DNA of 64,000 nucleotides from Pseudomonas silvicola (GTDB lineage: Bacteria; Pseudomonadota; Gammaproteobacteria; Pseudomonadales; Pseudomonadaceae). Both the position numbers and the translations under genes were made by a program. Below, piece by piece: positions 1-9,124 of the stretch. The stretch is taken from positions 6,532,501 through 6,596,500 of the forward strand of contig NZ_CP093280.1 in the NCBI RefSeq assembly GCF_026651855.1, read 5' to 3'. The notes beneath the pieces were generated by a model. It saw only the letters and a list, made by a program, of their open reading frames with translations, did no database searches and was not told where the DNA came from. Within the stretch, counting starts at the first letter, position 1. Each line of letters starts with the position of its first letter.

Positions 1-645
1 GAAGTTGTACATGCGGAAGCAACCGTGGCTGGTGCGCATGCCAATGCCGAACTTCTTGTTGGAACCGTGAATCAGGTAACCCGGCAGGCCAAGGGTGAAC
101 TTGAACGGCCCCAGGGGGTTGTCCGGGCCGGCCGGTACCACGTTGGGCAACGGGTCGCCGTCGGCGGCATGCTCGGCCTTGATCGACGCCGGCGGCGTCC
201 AGGTAGGGTTGGGGATCTTGCCGGTGACCTTGGTCTGGGAAATGGGCGACCCCCAGCCCTCACGGCCAATGCCGATGGGGTAGGTGTACACCACGTTCTG
301 GCCCTTGGGGAAGTAGTACATGCGGTACTCGGGCAGGTTGATCACGATGCCTTCGCGCGGGCCCGGGGGCAGAATGAAACGCGTGGGCAACACGATCTCG
401 GTGCCGGCGCCCGGCAACCAGGCATCGACGCCAGGGTTGGCGGCGATCATTTCCAGGTAGCCCAGGTCATTGGCCTCGCCCAGGTCGGCAAAGGTGTCTT
501 CGTACTTGGCCTTGATCACCTGGACCTGGCCGACGATGTCTTCGCCTGGCGGCGGCAGCGGGTATTCGGTAGCGCCAGCCGAGCCGGCAGCGATCGCGGC
601 GGTCAGGGCCAGGCAACGGGTGACGACGGAAAAGCGCGGCAACAT
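1..645 (-). CDS. L,D-transpeptidase (YkuD domain), 3' end cut by window edge
   Basis: Reverse-strand reading from ATG at 645 gives 215 codons without a stop before the window edge, so the C-terminus is missing. A hydrophobic N-terminus (about residues 5-25) looks like a Sec signal. A short region with LysM-like wording (about 65-80, ANPGVDAWLPG) follows, then a YkuD domain from about residue 95. The catalytic signature HGSNKKFGIGMRTSHGCFRM is visible near the truncated end, with the nucleophile Cys in SHGC. The family makes 3-3 peptidoglycan crosslinks or anchors lipoproteins such as Lpp in the periplasm. Which of these roles applies cannot be told. A long opposite-strand open frame over the same bases is a shadow. 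Confidence 0.9.
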   Translation of the reverse strand, partial: MLPRFSVVTRCLALTAAIAAGSAGATEYPLPPPGEDIVGQVQVIKAKYEDTFADLGEANDLGYLEMIAANPGVDAWLPGAGTEIVLPTRFILPPGPREGIVINLPEYRMYYFPKGQNVVYTYPIGIGREGWGSPISQTKVTGKIPNPTWTPPASIKAEHAADGDPLPNVVPAGPDNPLGPFKFTLGLPGYLIHGSNKKFGIGMRTSHGCFRMYNF

Positions 646-754
646 CCGAGGATCCTTTGCAAAACGGGAGGGATAATCGGCCGATTGTACACTGGCGTTC
701 CGCCGACCGGGAGGCATCCCGGCGGTTGATGGATGAGCAGTTGTTCAGGAATGC

Positions 755-1036
755 CTAGAGCTGGGGCCACACTGGCCGGGTGCCCTGTTTTTGCGCATGA
801 AGGATGGCCTTGCACAGGGGGCAAAGGCGCTTGTCGCGAAAGATAGAGGGCGCCACCCCGGACCAGCGCGGTTGCGCGGGCAACAGGGTGCCGCACAGGG
901 TCCGGTCGGCGGAGCCACCGAGTTCCAGTTGGCGTGCGATCAGGTGCACGCGAATTTCCTGGCACGCGAACAGATCGAGCTGCTCATCGGGCTCGATAAG
1001 TTGGTAGGCAAACAGGGACCAGGCAGGACGCGGCAT
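755..1036 (-). CDS. small conserved-looking protein of unknown function
   Basis: A 93-aa protein starting MPRPAWSLFAYQLIEPDEQ. I chose ATG at 1036 because GGAG lies about 6 nt upstream; an in-frame ATG at 1063 would add nine residues. It has no signal peptide or membrane segment. A C-terminal CPLCKA pair of cysteines plus another Cys in the middle could bind a metal, but I recognise no named domain. It lies on the same strand between tesA and the L,D-transpeptidase and could be cotranscribed with them. Confidence 0.6.
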   Translation of the reverse strand: MPRPAWSLFAYQLIEPDEQLDLFACQEIRVHLIARQLELGGSADRTLCGTLLPAQPRWSGVAPSIFRDKRLCPLCKAILHAQKQGTRPVWPQL

Positions 1037-1093
1037 TGGGGGCTCCAGATCGGGGGGCGCCACATTAGCCGAAAGGCGGTCACTAGAAAAGCG

Positions 1094-1699
1094 TCAAAGC
1101 AGCGGTTTGAGCTGCGGCCAGACATTTTCCAGCAACTTGCCCTGGGCATTCACCGCCGGGTGAATGCCATCAGCCTGCATCAGCGACGGCACACCCCCTA
1201 CCCCTTCGAGGAAAAACGGCACCAGCGGCACCTGTTTCTGCTCGCCCAACTGGCTGTAGACCTGGGCAAAGGCATGGGTGTAGCGCGCACCGTAGTTGGG
1301 GGGCAGCTTCATGCCCAGCAACAGAACCTTGGCACCGGCTGCGCGGGACGCGTCGATCATCGCCGCAAGATTTTGTTGCATTTGCGCCGGAGGGTGCCCC
1401 TGCAAGCCGTCATTGCCGCCCAGTTCCACGATCACCACGCTTGGCTTGTTGGCTGCAAGCAACGCCGGCAGCCGCGCCTGGCCGTTCGCGGTGGTGTCGC
1501 CGGAGATCGAGGCATTGACCACCGAATCCTTGAAACCCTCGTGCTCAAGCCGTTGTCGCAGTAACGACACCCACCCCTTGCTGGTATCCAGGCCCAAACC
1601 GGCGCTGATACTATCGCCCACGACCAGCACGGTACCCGCCGCTGCGTTTTGCGCCATCAGCATCAGCGCCAGACCAGCACTCAACCACCACACTCGCAT
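1094..1699 (-). CDS. tesA: arylesterase / acyl-CoA thioesterase I (SGNH hydrolase)
   Basis: A 201-aa protein beginning MRVWWLSAGLALMLMAQNAA, with a cleavable signal peptide (cleavage near AAAG), so it is periplasmic. The four SGNH blocks are visible: GDSISAGLG (nucleophile Ser), the Gly of SGDTT, GGND (oxyanion Asn) and DGIHP (catalytic Asp/His). Length and motifs match TesA/Pseudomonas arylesterase, which hydrolyses acyl thioesters, aryl esters and lysophospholipids. I used ATG 1699 rather than the in-frame ATG at 1729 because the signal peptide starts there. The start lies only 10 bp from the divergent ABC-transporter ATG, so each gene's promoter must lie within or beyond the other's coding start. 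Confidence 0.95.
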   Translation of the reverse strand: MRVWWLSAGLALMLMAQNAAAGTVLVVGDSISAGLGLDTSKGWVSLLRQRLEHEGFKDSVVNASISGDTTANGQARLPALLAANKPSVVIVELGGNDGLQGHPPAQMQQNLAAMIDASRAAGAKVLLLGMKLPPNYGARYTHAFAQVYSQLGEQKQVPLVPFFLEGVGGVPSLMQADGIHPAVNAQGKLLENVWPQLKPLL

Positions 1700-1709
1700 C
1701 GGATTCTCC

Positions 1710-2393
1710 ATGGGCCCAAGCATCCTCAAAGCTCAGAACCTTAGCAAAGTGGTTCCCAGCGCGGAAGGTGAACTCACCATCCTTCATGAATTGTCACTGG
1801 ACCTGAACAAGGGCGACAGCCTGGCCATCGTCGGCGCTTCGGGCTCCGGCAAATCCACCTTGCTGGGCCTGCTGGCCGGCCTGGACCTGCCCAGCGGCGG
1901 CAACGTGACCCTGGCCGGGCGCGACCTCAGCCAACTGGACGAAGACCAGCGCGCCCGGGTGCGGGCCGAGCACGTGGGCTTCGTGTTCCAGTCCTTCCAG
2001 TTGCTGGACAGCCTCAACGCGCTGGAAAACGTGATGCTGCCGCTGGAGCTCGACGGCCGCGCCGACGCCCGCGACATTGCCCGTGGCCTGCTGGAGCGCG
2101 TGGGCCTGGGCCAGCGCCTGAGCCATGCACCCCGCCAACTGTCCGGCGGTGAGCAGCAACGGGTAGCCATTGCCCGTGCCTTCGCGGCCGAACCTGACGT
2201 GCTGTTCGCCGATGAGCCTACCGGCAACCTCGACAGCCACACCGGGGAGCGTATCAGCGACCTGTTGTTCGAACTGAACAAGGAACGCGGTACCACCCTG
2301 GTGCTGGTGACCCACGACGAACGCCTGGCGCACCGTTGCCGGCGCCTGATCCGCCTCGATGCCGGCCGCCTGGTCGGCCCCCTGGAGCCCTGA
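1710..2393 (+). CDS. ybbA: ABC transporter ATP-binding protein, YbbA/LolD type
   Basis: A 227-aa nucleotide-binding subunit. Walker A is GASGSGKST, the Q-loop lies in VFQSFQLL, the signature is LSGGEQQRVAIARA, Walker B is VLFADEPTGNLD and the H-loop is VTHD. The LSGGEQQRVAIARA/DEPTGNLD wording is typical of the MacB/LolD/YbbA class. It pairs with the FtsX-type permease that follows, with stop and start overlapping as TGATG (2391-2395). The pair adjoining divergent tesA is a recurring gammaproteobacterial arrangement. The substrate is unknown; transport of lipidic or hydrophobic compounds across the inner membrane is inferred from the family. Confidence 0.93.
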   Translation: MGPSILKAQNLSKVVPSAEGELTILHELSLDLNKGDSLAIVGASGSGKSTLLGLLAGLDLPSGGNVTLAGRDLSQLDEDQRARVRAEHVGFVFQSFQLLDSLNALENVMLPLELDGRADARDIARGLLERVGLGQRLSHAPRQLSGGEQQRVAIARAFAAEPDVLFADEPTGNLDSHTGERISDLLFELNKERGTTLVLVTHDERLAHRCRRLIRLDAGRLVGPLEP

Positions 2394-4897
2394 TGGCTGG
2401 TTTGCCACTCTCGCGCCTGATGTCGCTGTCGGTGCGCCAGTTGCTTCGCGATGCCCGCGCGGGTGAACTGCGCGTACTGTTTTTCGCCCTGCTGGTGGCC
2501 GTGGCCGCCAGCACTGCCATCGGCTATTTCGGTGCTCGCCTGAACGCCGCGATGCTGCTGCGCGCCACCGAGTTTCTCGGTGCCGACCTGGTGCTGCAGG
2601 GCACGACGCCAGCACGCCCGGAGCAGATACGCCTGGGCCGCGAGCAAGCCCTGAACCATGCGCGGGTCGTGGAGTTCGCCAGCGTGGTGGCCACCGACAA
2701 CGGTATCCAGCTGTCGAGCATCAAGGCGGTGGATGACAATTACCCCCTGCGCGGCCAGCTCAAGAGCGCTGCCCAGCCCTATGGCGAAGAAACCGCCGGT
2801 GGGCGCCCCGAGCCCGGGCAGGCCTGGGTGGAGTCTCGATTGCTGGCGGCACTGAACCTGAAGATCGGTGACAGCATCGATGTAGGCAACAAGACCCTGC
2901 GCCTGGCGCGGGTGCTGACCTATGAGCCAGACCGCGCCGGCAACTTCTACAGCCTGACCCCGCGGGTCATGATCAACGAGGCTGACCTGGCGGCCACCGG
3001 CGTGATCCAGCCCGGCAGCCGCGTCACCTTCCGTGAACTGTGGAGCGGCAAGCCCACGGCCCTGGCCGCCTACGCCCAGACGGTGCACGCGGGCCTGGCA
3101 CCCAACCAGCGGTTGCAGGATGCGCGGGACGGCAACCAGCAGATCGGCGGGGCCCTGAGCAAGGCCGAGCGCTACCTGAACATGGCCAGCCTGGTGGCGG
3201 TGCTGTTGTCCGGCGTGGCCGTGGCCCTGTCGGCCAGCCGCTTTGCCAGCCGGCGCTTCGATGCCAGCGCATTGCTGCGCTGCCTGGGCCTGTCGCGTCG
3301 GGAAGTGCTGTTGTCGTTCTGCATTCAACTGACCGTGCTGGGCGTGCTGGCCTGCGTCAGTGGCGCGGTGCTGGGCTGGCTGGCGCAACTGGGGCTGTTC
3401 AAGCTGCTTCAGGGCCTGCTACCCAGCGTGGTGCCTGGCGGCGGCGCACTGCCGGCACTGGCCGGTATCGGTACCGGGCTGGTGGCCCTGGCCGGCTTCG
3501 CCTTGCCGCCGCTGGCCGCCCTGGGCCGGGTGCCGCCGCTGCGGGTACTGCGCCGCGACCTGCTGCCCGTTCCCCCGAGCACCTGGTTGGTGTACGGCCT
3601 GGCGGTGCTGGCCCTGGGCCTGATCATGTGGCGCTTGAGCCTGGACCTGCTGCTGACCTTCGCACTGCTGGCCGGCGGCGGGGTGGCGGCGGTGCTACTG
3701 GGCGGCGTGTTGCTGCTGGCTCTGCAAAGCCTGCGACGCGTGCTGGCGGGCGCCACCCTGCCCTGGCGTCTGGGCCTGGGACAACTGTTGCGCCACCCCC
3801 TGGCGGCAGCCGGCCAGTCCCTGGCATTCGGCCTGATCCTGCTGTCCATGGCCTTGATCGCGCTGCTGCGCGGCGAACTGCTGGACACCTGGCAGAACCA
3901 GTTGCCCAAGGATGCCCCGAACTATTTCGCGCTCAATATCCTGCCAGCCGAAAAGGACAGTTTCGCCCAGCGCCTGAGTAGCTACTCCGCCCGCTCGGCG
4001 CCCCTTTACCCGGTGATCCCGGGGCGCCTGACCGCCGTCAACGGCGAAGCGGTGCGCCAACTGGTGACCAGGGACTCACGCGGCGCGCAGGCCACGGAAC
4101 GCGACCTGAGCCTGACCTGGTCGGCCGACGTGCCGCCGGGCAACAGCCTCAGCCAGGGCCAATGGTGGGGCGCCAGCCCGGAAGCCGGCCTGCCGGGCGT
4201 ATCAGTGGAGGCCAAGCTGGCCGACAGCCTGAAACTCAAACTGGGTGACACCCTGACCTTCAACATCGGCGGCAGCGAGCGCCAGGCCAAGGTCACCAGC
4301 CTGCGGGACGTGCATTGGGACAGCTTTCAGCCCAACTTCTACATGATCTTCCAGCCCGGCACCCTCACCGACCTGCCCACCACCTACCTGACCAGCTTCT
4401 ACCTGGCCCCAGGGCACGACCAGCAGGTGGTGGAACTGGCCCGAGCCTTCCCGGCCGTGACCTTGCTGCAGGTCGAGGCGTTGCTGGAGCAACTGCGCAG
4501 CATTCTCGCCCAGGTCACCCTGGCGGTGGAATATGTGCTGCTGTTCGTGCTGGCCGCGGGCATGGCCGTGCTGTTCTCCGGCCTGCAGGCCACGCTGGAC
4601 GAACGCATCCGTCAAGGCGCCCTGCTGCGCGCCCTGGGCGCCGAGCGCCGGCTGCTGGTCAAGGCGCGGCGCATCGAATTCGGGCTGCTGGGGGCGGCCA
4701 GCGGCGTGCTGGCGGCGGTAGGCACCGAACTGATCAGCCTGGTGCTGTACCGCTATGCCTTCAATCTGCAGTGGCACCCGCACCCGTGGTTGCTGCTGCT
4801 ACCGCTGGTGGGGGCCCTGCTGATTGGTGGCGCGGGGGTATTTGGGACCCGCCGTGCCTTGAACGCCAGCCCGCTGGCCGTGTTGCGCGACAGTTGA
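2393..4897 (+). CDS. ybbP: ABC transporter permease, FtsX/YbbP family
   Basis: An 834-aa inner-membrane protein. It has a TM segment near residue 25-45 (FFALLVAVAASTAIGYFGA) and a large periplasmic domain. A first FtsX block of helices lies around residues 265-470 and a second periplasmic domain follows. The C-terminal FtsX block (about 700-830) ends in the family-typical RRALNASPLAVLRDS. It is translationally coupled to the ATPase through overlapping TGATG. The length and two-FtsX layout fit YbbP/DUF214 permeases. No export substrate is established for this family member from sequence. Confidence 0.92.
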   Translation: MAGLPLSRLMSLSVRQLLRDARAGELRVLFFALLVAVAASTAIGYFGARLNAAMLLRATEFLGADLVLQGTTPARPEQIRLGREQALNHARVVEFASVVATDNGIQLSSIKAVDDNYPLRGQLKSAAQPYGEETAGGRPEPGQAWVESRLLAALNLKIGDSIDVGNKTLRLARVLTYEPDRAGNFYSLTPRVMINEADLAATGVIQPGSRVTFRELWSGKPTALAAYAQTVHAGLAPNQRLQDARDGNQQIGGALSKAERYLNMASLVAVLLSGVAVALSASRFASRRFDASALLRCLGLSRREVLLSFCIQLTVLGVLACVSGAVLGWLAQLGLFKLLQGLLPSVVPGGGALPALAGIGTGLVALAGFALPPLAALGRVPPLRVLRRDLLPVPPSTWLVYGLAVLALGLIMWRLSLDLLLTFALLAGGGVAAVLLGGVLLLALQSLRRVLAGATLPWRLGLGQLLRHPLAAAGQSLAFGLILLSMALIALLRGELLDTWQNQLPKDAPNYFALNILPAEKDSFAQRLSSYSARSAPLYPVIPGRLTAVNGEAVRQLVTRDSRGAQATERDLSLTWSADVPPGNSLSQGQWWGASPEAGLPGVSVEAKLADSLKLKLGDTLTFNIGGSERQAKVTSLRDVHWDSFQPNFYMIFQPGTLTDLPTTYLTSFYLAPGHDQQVVELARAFPAVTLLQVEALLEQLRSILAQVTLAVEYVLLFVLAAGMAVLFSGLQATLDERIRQGALLRALGAERRLLVKARRIEFGLLGAASGVLAAVGTELISLVLYRYAFNLQWHPHPWLLLLPLVGALLIGGAGVFGTRRALNASPLAVLRDS

Positions 4898-4948
4898 GCC
4901 AGTACCCCAGCTGGGCCAGCCGATATTTATCACAGTCAGGAGAAAGCG

Positions 4949-5422
4949 TTGGCCACCAACATCATCACCCGCAAAGGCCATGAGGCGCTCAAGAGCGAAC
5001 TTGACCACCTGTGGCGCGTGTACCGTCCGGAAATTACCCAGAAGGTGGCGTGGGCAGCGTCGCTGGGTGACCGTAGCGAGAACGCCGATTACCAGTACAA
5101 CAAAAAACTGCTGCGCGAGATCGACCGCCGGGTGCGTTACCTGCGCAAGCGCCTGGAAGACGTCAAGGTGGTCGACTACGCCCCCGAGCAGGAGGGCAAG
5201 GTGTTCTTTGGCGCGTGGGTCGAGATTGAAAACGAGGAAGGGGAAACGAAAAAATTCCGCATCGTGGGCTACGACGAGATCTACGGCCGCAACGACTACA
5301 TCTCCATCGACTCGCCCATGGCGCGCGCCCTTCTGAAGAAAGAGCAGGATGATGAAGTACGCGTTCAGACCCCCTCGGGTGAAGCCACCTGGTACGTGAA
5401 CAGCATCACTTACGAAGGGTGA
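4949..5422 (+). CDS. greB: transcript cleavage factor GreB
   Basis: A 157-aa GreA/GreB family factor that enters the RNA polymerase secondary channel and stimulates cleavage of backtracked RNA. The N-terminal coiled coil includes the acidic tip context SLGDRSENADYQYNKK, and a C-terminal FKBP-like domain follows (VFFGAWVEIENEEGETKKF onward). The start is TTG at 4949, preceded by CAGGAG at the right distance; no nearby ATG keeps the conserved N-terminus. It is the last core gene before the accessory island. The gap after it contains a tight palindrome (5446-5460) but no U-tract terminator. Confidence 0.95.
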   Translation: MATNIITRKGHEALKSELDHLWRVYRPEITQKVAWAASLGDRSENADYQYNKKLLREIDRRVRYLRKRLEDVKVVDYAPEQEGKVFFGAWVEIENEEGETKKFRIVGYDEIYGRNDYISIDSPMARALLKKEQDDEVRVQTPSGEATWYVNSITYEG

Positions 5423-5510
5423 CTCTGCAGGCCGCGTCGGCAGTGCAGGCACTGTGCCTGAAGCTGCGAGCGCGCGCAGAAGAACACGATGATGGGCCAA
5501 TGATGGCCTA

Positions 5511-5538
5511 TTGACCTATACATACCGGTCTGTATACT
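5511..5538 (+). promoter_or_regulatory. Unit 1 promoter with overlapping TetR-type operator
   Basis: A -35 TTGACC (5511-5516) and -10 TATACT (5533-5538) are separated by 16 bp. The 20-bp near-perfect palindrome TATACATACCGGTCTGTATA (5517-5536; 9 of 10 pairs match) fills the spacer and covers most of the -10, so a bound repressor would block RNA polymerase. The same element with the identical right half GGTCTGTATA lies at 20017-20036. The island encodes one TetR-family protein (34454-35059), the obvious candidate binder. Promoter function and regulator identity are inferred. Confidence 0.75.
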
Positions 5539-5567
5539 TCGCGCCATTCAGCTCGGAGATACCGCAC

Positions 5568-7328
5568 ATGGACGTGTTCTGTCCTTCCTCACCCCTCGAG
5601 GAAGCGCCACCGCTTGCTCGGCCCACGGCCTTTGAGACACTTGTCGACCTGTTGCGCTGGCGCGCCCTCTACATGCCCGAGCGCCTGGCCTTTTCGTTTG
5701 CCGTGAATGCCGACGACGCGCAACGCTTTACCTACCTGCAGCTCGACCAGGCGGCCCGCGCCCTGGCCCATGCCATGCAGCAGCGCGGGCTCGCCGCGGG
5801 GCGGGCAGTGATATTGCTGCAGCCGGGGGCCGACTACATTATCGCGCTGGTGGGCTGCTGGTACGCAGGCATCACCGCGGTACCGGTCTACGCGCCACGC
5901 AACAACACCTCCAACCAGCGCGTGCGGCTCATTGTGCAGGACGCCCAGGCCAGTGTGGTCATCAGCACGGCCAGCGCTCTTGAAGCGTTCGAGCCCGATG
6001 ACTATCAGGTGCAAGCACCCCTGTCGCTGGTCCCCATCGACCAGATTCCGGCCAGCGGGGCGGACCTCTGGACAGCACCGGCGATCCATGGCCAGACCCT
6101 CGCGGTGCTGCAGTACACTTCCGGCTCCACTGGCGCGCCCAAAGGCGTTCGCCTGCAGCATCGGCACCTGTTGAAAAACTCGGAAATGATTCGCCGAGCC
6201 ATGGGCCACGACGAGCACGATATCGGCGTGGCATGGCTGCCGCCCTACCACGACATGGGCCTGATCGGCAGCATCGTGCAACCGTTCTACAGCGGCTACC
6301 CGGTTCACCTGTTGGCCCCGGCGACTTTCCTGCAACGGCCGCTACGCTGGCTGGAAATGATCTCCTCATACCGGGCGACCGTGAGCGCAGCCCCCAACTT
6401 CGCCTATGACCTATGCACCCGCCGGGTCAAGCCCGAGCAGTTGGCCCGCCTGGACCTGTCCCACTGGCGCTTGACGGCCAATGGCGCCGAGCCTGTGCGC
6501 CAACAGACGCTGGATGCATTCCAGGCCTGCTTCGCCGCGGCTGGCCTGCGCCCCTCGGCCTTTCAGCCCTGCTATGGCATGGCCGAGACCACGTTGCTGG
6601 TCAGCGCCGCCGACCCTGCGCGCGTCTATCACCAGGTGGCCGTTGACCGCGAGCAGCTCAAGCGTGGCCGCTTGCTGCGCACCGAAGCCGCGGCCAACAC
6701 GCAGACGCTGATCAGCAGCGGCCGCGCCGACCGGGACGTGACCTTGCGCATAGTGGCCCCGCACACCCTCACGCCGCTACCCGAAGGCGAGGTCGGCGAG
6801 ATCTGGCTGGCTGGCCCCATGGTCGCCGACGGTTACTGGAACAACCCCCAGGCCACGGCTGAAACCTTCCATGCCCACTTGCCAGGCGATGACCGGGCGT
6901 GGCTGCGCACCGGTGACCTCGGCGCACTATTGGATGAGGAACTGTTCGTGACCGGGCGTATCAAGGACGTAATCATCATGGCCGGCCATAACCATTACCC
7001 CACCGATATCGAGGCCACCGTCATGCAAGCGCACCCGGCCGTGCGGCCCGACGGCGTGGCCGCCCTGGCCCTCGATGACGGCAGCCAGGAGCACCTTACC
7101 CTGGTGGTGGAACTGGAGCGTGGCTGGCGTGACCTGGACTTGCAGGGCGTACGCCAGGCCATCATCAGCCACGTCTCGCAACACCACCAACTGCGGGTGG
7201 ACCGGCTGGTGCTGGTGCCGGGCAACACCCTGCCGAAAACCTCCAGCGGCAAGATCCAGCGGGCCTTGACCCGCGAGTTGCTGGCCAAGGACATGATCCA
7301 GGCGCTGGGCACGGAGCCTTGCCCATGA
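5568..7328 (+). CDS. fatty-acyl-AMP ligase (FAAL), first island gene
   Basis: A 586-aa ANL-superfamily ligase. P-loop TSGSTGAPKG (about residues 184-193), YHDMG (227), YGMAETT (336), RTGDLG (about 447) and the C-terminal lysine motif KTSSGK (about 558) are all intact. Pairing with a free ACP downstream, plus YHDMG and GMAETT wording, points to a FAAL that adenylates a fatty acid and loads it onto ACP rather than CoA. Start ATG 5568 is chosen because GGAGA precedes it and because the paralogue at 20069 starts identically (MDV after CACATGGAC); upstream in-frame codons would lie in the promoter. Its stop overlaps the next start (ATGA). Confidence 0.9.
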   Translation: MDVFCPSSPLEEAPPLARPTAFETLVDLLRWRALYMPERLAFSFAVNADDAQRFTYLQLDQAARALAHAMQQRGLAAGRAVILLQPGADYIIALVGCWYAGITAVPVYAPRNNTSNQRVRLIVQDAQASVVISTASALEAFEPDDYQVQAPLSLVPIDQIPASGADLWTAPAIHGQTLAVLQYTSGSTGAPKGVRLQHRHLLKNSEMIRRAMGHDEHDIGVAWLPPYHDMGLIGSIVQPFYSGYPVHLLAPATFLQRPLRWLEMISSYRATVSAAPNFAYDLCTRRVKPEQLARLDLSHWRLTANGAEPVRQQTLDAFQACFAAAGLRPSAFQPCYGMAETTLLVSAADPARVYHQVAVDREQLKRGRLLRTEAAANTQTLISSGRADRDVTLRIVAPHTLTPLPEGEVGEIWLAGPMVADGYWNNPQATAETFHAHLPGDDRAWLRTGDLGALLDEELFVTGRIKDVIIMAGHNHYPTDIEATVMQAHPAVRPDGVAALALDDGSQEHLTLVVELERGWRDLDLQGVRQAIISHVSQHHQLRVDRLVLVPGNTLPKTSSGKIQRALTRELLAKDMIQALGTEPCP

Positions 7329-9124
7329 GCCCCGCACAGTACTTACCCGCACTGGTGCTGGAACAATCCCTGGGCGACCCCTGGCTGGCCGACAACTCGC
7401 TGTCGTACGCCACGGCGTTGCAGCTGGACGAGGAGGACGCGTTTCCCGAGGCTCAGGTAACCACCCTGAACGCATTGGGCCTGCACAAAGGCTACGTGCC
7501 GCACGGCTACGGCGGCAGCTTTCGCAACAGCGAAACCTTCCTGGCCCTGGGCCGGGTGCTTGCACGCCGCAACATGTCAGTGGCGGTCGCCTACAGCACC
7601 ATGCTGTGGAGCACCCTGGGCTGGCTGGGCGGCAACGAACGGCAGAAACACGAGATGGCCCGCTGGATCATGCAGGCTGGCAGCTTTCCTTGCCTGGCCT
7701 ATTCAGAAGCCGATCACGGTGCCGATCTGAGCGCCAACCAATTGACCGCCACCCTCAACGACGATGGCTCGTACACCTTGAACGGCGAGAAATGGCCGAT
7801 CAACCGCGCCATCCGTTCAGGGTTCCTGGTGCTGCTGGCACGCACTGAGCAAGGCGCGCATCTGCGCAACCACTCCCTGTTCATCGTCGCCAAGGACCAG
7901 CTCGACAGCCAGTGCTACTACCACTTGCCGCGCATCAAGACCCACGGCCTCAAGGGCTGCGACATCAGCGGCATCGGTTTTCGCCACTGCGTCATTCCCG
8001 CCAGTTGCCGGGTAGGCCTGGAAGGGCACGGCCTTGAGCTGGCACTCAGGGGTTTCCAGGTCACGCGCACGTACTGCACCGCGCTGTCGCTGGGCGTCGG
8101 TGATGGCGCCCTGCGCGTGGCCGCCGAGCACGCGGCAAACCGCCAGCTCTACGGCACCACCATCGACCAACTGCCGCACACCCGGGACGTGCTCGCCAAC
8201 GCCTACCTGTCGCAACGGCTTGCCGAATGCCTGTCGATCGTCACGGCGCGTGGCCTGCACGTGTTCCCCGAGCTGTATTCGTCGTGGTCATCGATCGCCA
8301 AGGTGCAGGCCAGCCAACTGGTGGACTTTGCCTGCAAGGAGCTCAGCGGTGTGCTCGGCGCGCGCTTCTACATGCGCGATCAGCACGGTGTGGGAATGTT
8401 CCAGAAGTTCGTTCGGGACGGCGCCGTGGTCTCGATCTTCGACGGCAGCACCGCCGTGTGCCTGGACAGCCTGGCGACGCTGCTCGATACCCTGACCCGC
8501 GATGGCGAGCCGCCGCCCACCCAGGACATGCTGCGGGCCTTGTTCGACCTGGAGCACGACCTGCCGGACCTGGACTACGACCGGGTAAAAATCTACTCGC
8601 GCGCCAGCGACCCGCTGCTGCGCGCCCTGCCCCAGCTGGTGCAGCGCCTGGAGACCCTGGCGGCGTGCAACGACTGCGACACCGCGACACTGTACCGCCT
8701 GCAGGCAAGCACCCGACGCTTCATGGCCAGGGTGGACGGCCTGAAAGTGCAGATCGCCCAGGCGCGCCAGCGCGGCGGGCGCAACAGTGCATTGCGCTTT
8801 GCCCAGGCCCAGAGCTATTGCGCCGTCTTCACGGTCGCCGCCTGCCTGGGCTTGTGGTTGTTCAACCGCGAAAAGTTCGGCAGGGCCTTCAAGACCGGCC
8901 AATGGCTGGAAGCGGCGCTGAACCGCGAACTGGGGGCGACGTTTCGCACCGGCGCCCTGGACCCGACGCTGACCGATGCGCTGTTTGCCCAGTTGGACGC
9001 GCAGCGCCGTCGCGGTGACATGTTCTCGTTGCTCAACTGGCCACTGGCCGAGCCTGGGCAACGGGAGCATCTACATGGATTCGACCTGGACAAGGAATAC
9101 CGTTTTGAACCTCTCGCACGCTGA
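7325..9124 (+). CDS. acyl-CoA dehydrogenase-like flavoenzyme, probably acting on acyl-ACP
   Basis: A 599-aa protein of the acyl-CoA dehydrogenase fold. Visible signatures are AYSEADHGADLSANQLTAT (the SEP.AGSD-like FAD/substrate loop), NGEKWPINRA, a middle beta domain and a helical C-terminal domain, plus about 150 extra C-terminal residues. Its place between a FAAL and an ACP suggests it desaturates or oxidises an ACP-bound acyl chain, as TamT does in tambjamine biosynthesis. I could not place the catalytic glutamate with confidence. ATG 7325 (ATGA overlap with the FAAL stop) is preferred over TTG 7319. The 3' end overlaps the ACP start by 50 bp. Confidence 0.85.
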   Translation: MSPAQYLPALVLEQSLGDPWLADNSLSYATALQLDEEDAFPEAQVTTLNALGLHKGYVPHGYGGSFRNSETFLALGRVLARRNMSVAVAYSTMLWSTLGWLGGNERQKHEMARWIMQAGSFPCLAYSEADHGADLSANQLTATLNDDGSYTLNGEKWPINRAIRSGFLVLLARTEQGAHLRNHSLFIVAKDQLDSQCYYHLPRIKTHGLKGCDISGIGFRHCVIPASCRVGLEGHGLELALRGFQVTRTYCTALSLGVGDGALRVAAEHAANRQLYGTTIDQLPHTRDVLANAYLSQRLAECLSIVTARGLHVFPELYSSWSSIAKVQASQLVDFACKELSGVLGARFYMRDQHGVGMFQKFVRDGAVVSIFDGSTAVCLDSLATLLDTLTRDGEPPPTQDMLRALFDLEHDLPDLDYDRVKIYSRASDPLLRALPQLVQRLETLAACNDCDTATLYRLQASTRRFMARVDGLKVQIAQARQRGGRNSALRFAQAQSYCAVFTVAACLGLWLFNREKFGRAFKTGQWLEAALNRELGATFRTGALDPTLTDALFAQLDAQRRRGDMFSLLNWPLAEPGQREHLHGFDLDKEYRFEPLAR

